This document shows, piece by piece, positions 25,046 through 32,235 of a stretch of DNA of 64,000 nucleotides (its first letter is position 1; every line of letters starts with the position of its first letter). Both the position numbers and the translations under genes were made by a program. Location of the stretch: positions 139,812 through 203,811 of the forward strand of contig CAYNLK010000006.1 of NCBI GenBank assembly GCA_964398055.1, in the 5' to 3' direction. The notes beneath the pieces are model-generated. The model did not search any database. It was given only the letters and a program-made list of their open reading frames with translations, and was not told the origin of the DNA. The DNA comes from CAYNLK01 sp964398055 (GTDB taxonomy: Bacteria; Chloroflexota; Anaerolineae; 4572-78; J111).

Positions 25046-25822
25046 CTAGCTCTGCCGGTTGGGCGATGAAAATTCTCGTTCCAGTAACGGCCAAACAAAA
25101 GCCACCACACCGAAACCAAATAGAAGGCCGCTCGCCAGCCGCAGCAGCGAGTTGAGCGAACCGAACATGTCGCCGGCGGAGAAACTGGCCGGCAAGAGGC
25201 CGCCGGTCAGCGTGACCGCCCACTGGTTGGTTTGGCGAAAATCCAGGCGCAAGGCGTCGTTGATCAGGTGGGTGGTCCCATCAAGGCCCATCGGCAGAAT
25301 GAAGATGACGAAGAGCCGCCAGGTTATCCCTTTTATGGCGCTGCCGCGCTGCCGCAGCAGGGCATAAATTAGCCCAAAAATAAAGATGCTGGTGTACATC
25401 GCCACCATCCGGTCAGACCAGGCCACCTTCCAGCCCAGTTCGGTTGTGCCGATGAATTGACGGCGAATCAACTCATTGCTGATGGTCTCCAGGGGCACAC
25501 CCAAAGCCGCGGCGATTTGGGCCTGGGTGTAGCTAAAGTGCGGTCCGAACAGAAACCAGGAGCGCTCCGGCAGTTGGTGACAGAAAAAGTTGTAGATGAA
25601 ATAGAGCGCCCGGCCTGGCCAGGTGAGACCCAGAACCATAAAAACGGGGGCAAACCAGGGCAAGATCACAAAAATTCCCCAGGCCGCGTTGAGCGTAAAC
25701 AGCCAGTGGCGCTCAAACCAGCGATTAATTCCGGCCGAAGTTGACGATTTGGCCGGTGTAAGCGATTCGGCCATCTGGGTCGAGGAGGCCCCCGCCGGAT
25801 GGGGCCGACTGTCGATAGTCAT
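25046..25822 (-). CDS. DUF2085 membrane protein
   Basis: The 258-aa protein has a polar N-terminal tail of about 35 residues and then four to five membrane segments. FFCHQLPERSWFLFG and LPMGLDGTTHL fit the DUF2085 family, in which FCHQ.P.RS and a P..DG motif are hallmarks. The second cysteine cluster (CxRC) found in many members is replaced by WSDRMVAMYT. Function of the family is unknown; a membrane metal or redox role has been guessed. The start is ATG 25822 behind AAGGAGC; the longer frame up to 26008 lacks a ribosome site. Confidence 0.8.
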   Translation of the reverse strand: MTIDSRPHPAGASSTQMAESLTPAKSSTSAGINRWFERHWLFTLNAAWGIFVILPWFAPVFMVLGLTWPGRALYFIYNFFCHQLPERSWFLFGPHFSYTQAQIAAALGVPLETISNELIRRQFIGTTELGWKVAWSDRMVAMYTSIFIFGLIYALLRQRGSAIKGITWRLFVIFILPMGLDGTTHLINDALRLDFRQTNQWAVTLTGGLLPASFSAGDMFGSLNSLLRLASGLLFGFGVVAFVWPLLEREFSSPNRQS

Positions 25823-26014
25823 AATTTGCTCCTTGGTTTGGGTGGCAGCACGGATCGAGTTATCTATAAAGACGATATCATAGCCGCGGTGGAGGATGAT
25901 GTCAATCATCCTTGCAGGTGCGGTGAGCGGTCTATCCTCAGCGGTCAGCGGACCGGAAAATAAAAGAAGCCAGGCGACTCCCCGGCCTCTTTCATCATCA
26001 AAACCCACAACCCG

Positions 26015-26992
26015 CTATTTCTCGTTGCGCAGGGCCTCCAGGTCGGCCTCGACCATCATGGCAATTAAACTTTCAAAATTTACTTGCGGCTCCCACCCTA
26101 GCTTGGTCCGGGCTTTGCTGGCGTCACCGATCAGCAAATCGACTTCGGCCGGGCGATAGAAGCGCTCATCGACGACCACGTAATCTTCGTAATTCAACCC
26201 CAGATAAGTAAAGGCCACTTCGCACAGGCGGCGAACCGAGTGGGTTTCACCCGTGGCGATGACGTAATCGTCCGGCTCATCCTGCTGCAGCATCAGCCAC
26301 ATAGCCCGCACATAGTCACCGGCATAGCCCCAATCTCGCCGGGCTGACAGATTGCCCAGCCGTAGCTCGTCGGCCAGGCCCATCTTGATGCGGGCCGCGC
26401 CATAGGTAACTTTGTGGGTAACGAACTCTAAGCCGCGGCGGGGGCTTTCGTGGTTGAAAAGGATGCCGGAGCAGGCAAACAGATTGTAACTTTCGCGGTA
26501 ATTGACCGTAATCCAATGGCCGTAAACCTTGGCCACCCCGTAAGGGCTGCGTGGATAGAAGGGGGTATTCTCATTTTGGGGCACTTCGCGCACTTTGCCA
26601 AACATCTCGCTGCTGGAAGCCTGGTAGAAGCGGATCTCCGGGTTGACGATGCGGATGGCATCGAGCATCCGGGTGACGCCCAGAGCGGTAAATTCACCGG
26701 TCAGCACCGGCTGCCGCCACGAGGTCGGCACAAAGGATTGGGCGGCCAGGTTGTAGACTTCGTCCGGCTTGGTTTCGCGCAAAATATCAATGAGCGACAT
26801 CTGATCCAACAGATCGCCCTGGACAATTTCCAGGGCTTCCATTTCCTGCAGATGGGCAATCCGGTCAAAATTGACGGTGCTGCTGCGCCGGACCATGCCG
26901 ACTACTTTGTAACCTTGCTCCAACAAAAAGTCGGCCAGATAAGAACCATCCTGGCCGGTAATGCCCGTAATCAGGGCTGTTTTCTGGCTCAT
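26015..26992 (-). CDS. gmd: GDP-mannose 4,6-dehydratase
   Basis: The 325-aa protein has the Gmd fold: ALITGITGQDGSYLADFLL at the N-terminus, the sequence SSSEMFGKV with the catalytic Ser/Glu region, SPYGVAKVYGHW with the YxxxK pair, and NHESPRRGLEFVTHK, a block typical of Gmd. It converts GDP-D-mannose to GDP-4-keto-6-deoxy-D-mannose. The gene lies just downstream of the rmd-like reductase (18-base gap), so the pair should make GDP-D-rhamnose for a surface glycan. It is transcribed away from the dcw cluster. Confidence 0.95.
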   Translation of the reverse strand: MSQKTALITGITGQDGSYLADFLLEQGYKVVGMVRRSSTVNFDRIAHLQEMEALEIVQGDLLDQMSLIDILRETKPDEVYNLAAQSFVPTSWRQPVLTGEFTALGVTRMLDAIRIVNPEIRFYQASSSEMFGKVREVPQNENTPFYPRSPYGVAKVYGHWITVNYRESYNLFACSGILFNHESPRRGLEFVTHKVTYGAARIKMGLADELRLGNLSARRDWGYAGDYVRAMWLMLQQDEPDDYVIATGETHSVRRLCEVAFTYLGLNYEDYVVVDERFYRPAEVDLLIGDASKARTKLGWEPQVNFESLIAMMVEADLEALRNEK

Positions 26993-27010
26993 AAACCAAA
27001 TCTCCGTAGC

Positions 27011-27961
27011 TTATTGCTGAACTTCGGCGCGCCAATAATCCAGAACGCGCTTCAAACTCTCTTCGAAGGGTACGGTTGGCGCCCAACCGGTTTTCGACTT
27101 CAATTTGCTGTTATCGGCATAGATGATGGAGATGTCAGACGGCCGCATCCGGCTTTCATCCGGCTCAATGCTGATATCAACATTGGTGTAGCTGAGCAGC
27201 ACCTCGAGCAGATAGCGAATCGAGTGAGCCTGGCCAGTGCCGACATTGTAAGCCTCCCCCGGCTCGCCATATTCGACCAACAAGGCGTAGGCCCGCATCA
27301 CGTCGACGACGTCGGTGAAATCCCGTTTGGCCGCCAGGTTGCCCACCCGGATGACCGGTTCGGTCAGCCCGGCTTCAATCTGGGCAATTTGCCGGGCGAA
27401 GGAGGCCGCCACAAACACCGGATTTTGGCGCGGGCCGATATGGTTGAAGGCGCGCACGCGCAGCACGTCAACGCCGTGACTCAGAAAGTATTGCAGTCCC
27501 AAAATGTCTTGAACAACCTTGCTGACGCCGTAAGGATTGTCCGGCCGCAGCGGGGTCTCTTCTTTTACCGGCAACTGGTCCTGGGTCACCGGCCCGTACA
27601 CCTGGTTGGAAGCAACAATCAAGAGACGAGCTCTGGATTTTTGTTTGACCATAGCCTGCAAGATATTAAGCTGGGGCCGGATATTATTCTCCAGCGTAGC
27701 CCACGGGTTAGCCCAGGCAGTGGGGACAAAAGCTTGCCCGGCCAGGTGGTAGATGGCCTCCGGGCAATAGTCGGCCAATAAACCGTTGACGACTTCGGCA
27801 TCTTGCAGGTCGGCGATAACCGGGGTGATTTCTTGATTGAGATGCGACAGGCCGACTCCCTGGTCGCGCGCCACGCCAAAGACCTCGTCACCACGGTCCA
27901 ATAGAGTCTGGGCCAGATGGCCGCCGGCAAAACCGGTGATGCCAGTGATTAATGCTCGCAC
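27011..27961 (-). CDS. rmd: GDP-6-deoxy-4-keto-D-mannose reductase (Rmd-like)
   Basis: The 316-aa extended-SDR protein has LITGITGFAGGHLAQTL at the N-terminus, IYHLAGQAFVPTAW, VASNQVYGPV and NPYGVSKVVQD with the YxxxK pair, then RAFNHIGPRQNPVF, a block shared with Rmd. It should reduce the Gmd product to GDP-D-rhamnose. Other 4-reductases of this group are possible. I chose GTG 27961, ten bases after AGGAGA, because translation beyond it to 28207 does not resemble the family. It forms a two-gene operon with gmd and is divergent from mraZ. Confidence 0.85.
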   Translation of the reverse strand: MRALITGITGFAGGHLAQTLLDRGDEVFGVARDQGVGLSHLNQEITPVIADLQDAEVVNGLLADYCPEAIYHLAGQAFVPTAWANPWATLENNIRPQLNILQAMVKQKSRARLLIVASNQVYGPVTQDQLPVKEETPLRPDNPYGVSKVVQDILGLQYFLSHGVDVLRVRAFNHIGPRQNPVFVAASFARQIAQIEAGLTEPVIRVGNLAAKRDFTDVVDVMRAYALLVEYGEPGEAYNVGTGQAHSIRYLLEVLLSYTNVDISIEPDESRMRPSDISIIYADNSKLKSKTGWAPTVPFEESLKRVLDYWRAEVQQ

Positions 27962-28237
27962 GCAGTTTCTCCTGTAAATGGACCTTGTCCTCTGGCCCCA
28001 ATTTGGGCGCAATTCCGGGCAAGAGTTGGGACGGAAAATTAGATGGTCAACCGCGCTAGTTTGCCCTGGCGCGTGCCCACTCCTTACATAAAAAAGAGGG
28101 TGGCAGTGTTTGCACCCCCGTGCTGGCTCATTATAGCCCACTTCGATTTCAGCCGCAAAGTGGGGTTCAGATAAGCAGGTTGAATAACCGCCAGGCAACC
28201 TGAACAAAACCCAACCTTAAAAATTTCCTTACCCGAC

Positions 28238-28266
28238 TAGACAGGTGGGAGAAAGTACGCTATAAT
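28238..28266 (+). promoter_or_regulatory. Promoter of the dcw cluster (Pmra)
   Basis: TAGACA (28238-28243) matches the -35 consensus at five of six bases, and TATAAT (28261-28266) is perfect. The spacer is 17 bases. The GTGG repeats begin at the base after the -10 box. Confidence 0.85.
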
Positions 28267-28301
28267 GTGGTAGATTGTGGGTTAAAGTGGGGAGAAGTGG
28301 T
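28266..28301 (+). promoter_or_regulatory. Probable MraZ operator: four direct repeats at 10-bp spacing
   Basis: TGTGGT, TGTGGG, AGTGGG and AGTGGT have their GTGG cores at 28267, 28277, 28287 and 28297, exactly ten bases apart. MraZ of Escherichia coli binds TGGGN direct repeats with five-base spacers in its own promoter. The repeats cover the expected transcription start, so binding should repress the cluster. Confidence 0.8.
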
Positions 28302-28302
28302 G

Positions 28303-28320
28303 ATAGAACACCTGTTCTAT
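28303..28320 (+). promoter_or_regulatory. 18-bp perfect palindrome resembling a LexA box
   Basis: ATAGAACA-CC-TGTTCTAT is perfectly symmetric and contains GAAC-N4-GTTC, the core of the Gram-positive type LexA site. It lies in the 5' leader between the MraZ repeats and the mraZ start. As RNA it could also fold into a short hairpin. Confidence 0.5.
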
Positions 28321-28369
28321 ACCCCCAAGTGGGGCACTTTTACCCACCCCGGCCAATGGCACGCTGATC

Positions 28370-28801
28370 ATGTTTTTAGGCGCATTTGAACACACCCTTG
28401 ATAGTAAAGGCCGCCTGACTATCCCGTCCAAATTTCGCGATGAATTGGAGAGCGGGGTGGTCATCACCCGCGGCCTTGACGGCTGTCTGTGGGCCTTTGG
28501 CCGGTCAGAGTGGGAAAAGCTGACCGAGAAGATCTCCCAATTACCCACAACAAACCGGAATGCCCGCAACTTTACCCGCTTCATGTTTTCAAGCGCATAC
28601 GACTCGATTCCTGACCGGCAGGGCCGGATTTTGATCCCCCAGAACTTACGGGCCTATGCCGGAATTGATAGTGATACCGTTGTCACCGGGACCAATAACC
28701 GGGTTGAAATCTGGAGTCCGGATCGGTGGGGTGCGATTCTGGCTGAAGTTGAGGGGGATCCTGATGCCTTCGTGTCCCAGTTGGAAGAACTGGGCATCTA
28801 A
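28370..28801 (+). CDS. mraZ: Transcriptional regulator MraZ
   Basis: The 143-aa protein is a typical MraZ with two AbrB-like halves. The first is MFLGAFEHTLDSKGRLTIPS (residues 1-20), the second YDSIPDRQGRILIPQNL. Both carry the DxKGRxxIP-type motif. MraZ forms a ring that binds direct repeats in the dcw promoter and represses it. The operator-like repeats just upstream fit this. No good ribosome site is visible before ATG 28370. The gene is followed with no spacer by rsmH. Confidence 0.97.
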   Translation: MFLGAFEHTLDSKGRLTIPSKFRDELESGVVITRGLDGCLWAFGRSEWEKLTEKISQLPTTNRNARNFTRFMFSSAYDSIPDRQGRILIPQNLRAYAGIDSDTVVTGTNNRVEIWSPDRWGAILAEVEGDPDAFVSQLEELGI

Positions 28802-29743
28802 GTGCATCAAGCTGTTCTTTTAAACGAAGTCATAGAGTTGTTGCAGCCCAGTCCTGGCGGGATTTATATCGACGGCACTGTCGGCGCAGGCGGGCACGCC
28901 GCAGCCATTCTAAAGGCTACCTCGCCGGATGGCGAGTTATTCGGTTTAGATCAGGATCAACACGCTTTAGAAGTCGCCAAACATTCCTTAGCCGAGTTCG
29001 GCGACCGGGTTCACCTCCTGCATGCCAATTTTGACCGGTTAAGTCAGGTAGCCAGCCAATCTCAACTCCCGCCCGCCGATGGCATTTTACTTGACCTGGG
29101 CGTCTCGTCAATGCAACTGGATCAGGCCGAGCGAGGCTTCTCTTTTCAGGTTGACGGCCCGCTCGATATGCGGATGGATGATACCGGCGGTGTCACGGCC
29201 GCCGATCTGGTGAACCGGCTTGGCGAGACGGAGCTGGCCGACTTGATCTTTCGGTACGGTGAAGAACGCTACAGCCGGCGGATCGCCCGGGCCATTGTCA
29301 AAGCTCGCCCAATCCGGCGCACCGGCCAGTTGGCCGAGATAATCCAAAAAGCCGTTCCGTTTGCCCCCGGCAAGGGGAGGGGAGGTCGTCAAGCTAAAAT
29401 CCATCCGGCCACCAGAACTTTTCAGGCGCTGCGGATTGCGGTGAATGATGAACTGGGCGCTCTGGAACGGGCCTTACCCCAGGCAATCCAATTACTGAAG
29501 CCGGGCGGCCGGCTGGCCGTCATCACTTTTCATTCGCTAGAAGATCGGATTGTTAAACAATATTTCAGGCAAGAAGCTCAAGATTGTATCTGTCCGCCGG
29601 ACCAACCCGTTTGTACGTGTAGACATAAAGCTACTATACGTATTATAACCAAAAGACCAATAATGCCTAGTTTGGCTGAGGTGAATGCAAATCCAAGGGC
29701 CCGCAGCGCAAAGCTGCGGGTCGTTGAGTCAATAGAGGTATAA
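28802..29743 (+). CDS. rsmH: 16S rRNA (cytosine1402-N4)-methyltransferase RsmH
   Basis: The 313-aa protein begins HQAVLLNEVIELLQP and has the SAM motif YIDGTVGAGGHAAAIL, LLDLGVSSMQLDQAERGFSF (about residues 100-119), HPATRTFQALRIAVNDEL and ITFHSLEDRIVKQYF, all classic for RsmH (MraW). It methylates N4 of C1402 in 16S rRNA. Its start codon is GTG 28802, immediately after the mraZ stop. A Cys-rich patch near the C-terminus (CICPPDQPVCTC) is common in the family. Confidence 0.97.
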   Translation: MHQAVLLNEVIELLQPSPGGIYIDGTVGAGGHAAAILKATSPDGELFGLDQDQHALEVAKHSLAEFGDRVHLLHANFDRLSQVASQSQLPPADGILLDLGVSSMQLDQAERGFSFQVDGPLDMRMDDTGGVTAADLVNRLGETELADLIFRYGEERYSRRIARAIVKARPIRRTGQLAEIIQKAVPFAPGKGRGGRQAKIHPATRTFQALRIAVNDELGALERALPQAIQLLKPGGRLAVITFHSLEDRIVKQYFRQEAQDCICPPDQPVCTCRHKATIRIITKRPIMPSLAEVNANPRARSAKLRVVESIEV

Positions 29744-29747
29744 TATT

Positions 29748-30245
29748 ATGTCAAGTAATACGATGATTAGTCTGCGACCGGCCAATGTCATCCGCCGGCT
29801 GCCGTGGCAGCTTGATAGCAAGGCTGCGTTAGGGTTCCTACTGATTTTGGGTACGTTTAGCCTGGTCGGTTGGCTATACCTGACGCAAGCCAGCGCTGTC
29901 ACTGCGACTAGTTATCGTATTGACGAACTTCGCCTGGAGTTGGACCATCTCAGAAATCAAAACGCGACGTTGGGCTTGCAGATTGCCCAGTTGGAGGCTC
30001 TACCCCGGGTTGAGCAGCGGGCACGCGAACTGGGTTTTCAACCCACCAATGATGTTCGTTATCTGGCGATTCCGAATTATCCGCTGGCGTTAGCGGAGGA
30101 AGATTTCGCAACCAATAACATTTTTCATAGTCGAGAGCCATTAGAAGTTTTTCCCAGCAAACCCGTTTCCTCGGCCTGGTGGGTAGATTTGTTGGATAGT
30201 TTTGCGGCCTGGCTGGAAGGGCGGACGGTAGTGGTGAAGGATTAA
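29748..30245 (+). CDS. ftsL: FtsL-like septum protein
   Basis: The 165-aa protein has a short cytoplasmic N-terminus, one membrane helix (about residues 27-47, FLLILGTFSLVGWLYLTQAS) and a leucine-rich coiled coil (ELRLELDHLRNQNATLGLQI). An LPRVEQRARELGF block follows, as in FtsL/DivIC proteins. Its place between rsmH and the penicillin-binding protein is the usual ftsL slot. FtsL joins FtsQ and FtsB-type proteins to activate septal wall synthesis. Sequence alone gives a modest match; position raises the confidence. The C-terminal 50 residues are an extension of unknown role. Confidence 0.8.
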   Translation: MSSNTMISLRPANVIRRLPWQLDSKAALGFLLILGTFSLVGWLYLTQASAVTATSYRIDELRLELDHLRNQNATLGLQIAQLEALPRVEQRARELGFQPTNDVRYLAIPNYPLALAEEDFATNNIFHSREPLEVFPSKPVSSAWWVDLLDSFAAWLEGRTVVVKD

Positions 30246-30323
30246 GGCTGAATAGTGAATGATGAATTGTGAAGAAGGGCGATGGTTATCTGGGTTGAGG
30301 CTCAGTGGTTTTCATCGAAGGGT

Positions 30324-30406
30324 TTCGCTATTCGCTATTCGCTATTCGCTATTCGTTATTCGCTATTCGCTATTCGCTATTCGCTATTCGTTATTCGCTA
30401 TTCGCA
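30324..30406. repeat. Heptanucleotide tandem array (TTCGCTA)n between ftsL and ftsI
   Basis: Eleven complete units run from 30324 to 30400 with a partial twelfth. Units 5 and 10 read TTCGTTA, so the array itself has a five-unit higher-order period. It lies wholly in the gap before the penicillin-binding protein gene. The same heptamer occurs at 21408. Confidence 0.95.
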
Positions 30407-30422
30407 GATTGACTGATTTATT

Positions 30423-32129
30423 ATGGTGAAGACGGCAGATCGTTCCCATTATAGAATATATACGGTGATGGCTATTCTATGTGCGGCCGGGGTGGTATTG
30501 ATCAGCCAGCTAATTCGCTGGCAGATTATCGAACATTACCAATTTGTGGCTCTGGCCGAAGCCGAGCACCAGGATGAATTGATCATTCCGCCGCGGCGTG
30601 GTGAAATCCGAGACCGTCATGGGCATTTGTTGGCGGCGGATATCATCGAATACGATCTATCGGCCAGCCCCAAAATCATCAGTGATCCTTATGCTACCGC
30701 CGACCGTCTCTCAGGGCTGCTGGATATTTCGCGCGACAAATTGGCGGCAACTCTGGCCAGCAAGACCGCCTGGACTCCGATTGCGCGGAGACTGTCCCAG
30801 GCGACGGCGGAAAAGTTGCTAGAGTGGGACATTGTGGGACTCCAGGTGGAGCCGCGGCCCCGTCGAGTCTACCCGGAAGGAGATATGGCTGCCCACTTGT
30901 TGGGGTTTGTTAACAGCAACGGTAATGGTTTCTATGGGGTAGAAGGCTATTACGATAGTTTGCTGCGCGGTAAAGCCGGTTTGCGTACCGGAGAGCGCAG
31001 CCCCTTTGGCGAGATTATTCCGTTGGGGGTAAGCCATTTTGTGCCGCCGGTGAGCGGCGCCATCCTCTACCTGACCATCGATCGAAACATTCAATATCTG
31101 CTTGAGTCCGAGGTTGAACAGGCGGTCATTAAGTACGGGGCGCAGCGAGGATCGGTTGTTGTGTTAGATCCGAGAACCGGGGCCATATTGGGGATGGCCA
31201 ATTACCCTAGGTATGACCCCAATAACTACAGCGCCAGTCCTGAAAGTCTATTCTTTGACCCGAACGTGAGTGAGCAGTATGAACCCGGTTCGGTTTTTAA
31301 GATCATCACCATGGCTGCCGGTCTGGATGCCGGGGTAGTCAGCCCCGGTACGATCATCTATGACGCCGGTTACATGGAAGTAGGCGGCCGGGTTATCTAC
31401 AACTGGGACCGGCAGGGACACGGCAATGTGGATATGACCGAGGTGCTGGCCAAAAGTCTGAACGTTGGGATTGCTCAGGTGGCCACGGCGCTGGGCAAGG
31501 ACCGGTTTTATACCTATGTCAAACGCTTTGGTTTTGGCCATTTGACCGAAATCGATTTGGGTAGTGAAGGTCCCGGCACATTGAAAACGCCTCGAGACGC
31601 CAACTGGTACCAAAGTGATCTGGGTACCAACTCATTTGGGCAAGGCATTGCGGTAACGCCCGTGCAGATTGCGATTGCCGTAGGCGCTGTGGCTAACGAT
31701 GGCCTGTTGATGAAACCCTATGTGGTGCAGCGGCTGGTTGAGGGTGAGCGTGAGGTTGAGGTGCAGCCCACCGTGGTCCGGCGAGCCATCTCGAGTGAAA
31801 CAGCCAGAACGTTGACCGATATGCTGGTGGCGGCCCAGGAACGAGCCAATTCAGAGGCCCTTTTGCCCGGGTATCGCATCGCCGCCAAAACCGGTACGGC
31901 CGAAATCCCGGTACCGGGCGGCTACCACCCCACCCTGACCCTGGCTTCTATTGTGGGCTATTTCCCCGCAGATAACCCGCAGGTGCTTGTACTGGTTATT
32001 ATTGACCGGCCAACCAGCTCGCGTTGGGGCAATACCACGGCTGGCCCCACCTTTCGACGGATTGCCGAACGATTGGTGGTGCTGCTGGATATCCCGCCCG
32101 ATGAGGTTCGCTTAGCGCAGAATCAGTGA
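30423..32129 (+). CDS. ftsI: Septal penicillin-binding protein (class B transpeptidase, FtsI type)
   Basis: The 568-aa protein has a short N-terminal tail and one membrane helix (about residues 11-30), then the PBP dimerisation domain (IIPPRRGEIRDRHGHLLA). The transpeptidase domain follows with the three active-site motifs: SxxK in EPGSVFKIITMAAG, SxN in AKSLNVGIAQ and KTGT in AAKTGTAEIP. It cross-links septal peptidoglycan with FtsW. It sits in the ftsI slot of the cluster. The ribosome site is weak. No C-terminal PASTA domain is present. Confidence 0.94.
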   Translation: MVKTADRSHYRIYTVMAILCAAGVVLISQLIRWQIIEHYQFVALAEAEHQDELIIPPRRGEIRDRHGHLLAADIIEYDLSASPKIISDPYATADRLSGLLDISRDKLAATLASKTAWTPIARRLSQATAEKLLEWDIVGLQVEPRPRRVYPEGDMAAHLLGFVNSNGNGFYGVEGYYDSLLRGKAGLRTGERSPFGEIIPLGVSHFVPPVSGAILYLTIDRNIQYLLESEVEQAVIKYGAQRGSVVVLDPRTGAILGMANYPRYDPNNYSASPESLFFDPNVSEQYEPGSVFKIITMAAGLDAGVVSPGTIIYDAGYMEVGGRVIYNWDRQGHGNVDMTEVLAKSLNVGIAQVATALGKDRFYTYVKRFGFGHLTEIDLGSEGPGTLKTPRDANWYQSDLGTNSFGQGIAVTPVQIAIAVGAVANDGLLMKPYVVQRLVEGEREVEVQPTVVRRAISSETARTLTDMLVAAQERANSEALLPGYRIAAKTGTAEIPVPGGYHPTLTLASIVGYFPADNPQVLVLVIIDRPTSSRWGNTTAGPTFRRIAERLVVLLDIPPDEVRLAQNQ

Positions 32130-32131
32130 GG

Positions 32132-32181
32132 AGTGATCAGTGATCAGTGATCAGTAGTCGGTAGTCGGTAGTCGGTAGTCG
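32132..32181. repeat. Tandem heptamers between ftsI and murF
   Basis: Three units of AGTGATC (32132-32152) are followed by four of GTAGTCG (32154-32181). The array starts three bases after the ftsI stop codon. Confidence 0.92.
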
Positions 32182-32235
32182 ATGGTCACTGATAACTCAT
32201 ATCTGAAAAGTCAAAATTCAAAACTCATCTTTACT

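Larger units (their letters stand above)
27962..28369. other. Regulatory gap between rmd and the dcw cluster
   Basis: This 408-bp divergent region has no gene I can support. Its right half carries the mraZ promoter, four GTGG repeats and an 18-bp palindrome, listed separately. The left half must hold the promoter for rmd-gmd, for which I found no convincing boxes. Confidence 0.7.

Noticed and set aside
25893..25912. 8-bp perfect hairpin between gmd and the DUF2085 gene
   Set aside because: No T-run follows on the minus strand, so I do not call it a terminator.
26450..27781. Plus-strand open frame of 443 codons
   Set aside because: It runs across both gmd and rmd on the opposite strand, which are clearly real.
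28090..28120. Possible minus-strand terminator with a T-run
   Set aside because: Only five base pairs form before mismatches, and no minus-strand gene is upstream to need it.
30324..30406. Possible CRISPR array
   Set aside because: The repeats are 7-bp units placed head to tail without spacers, so this is a simple tandem repeat.
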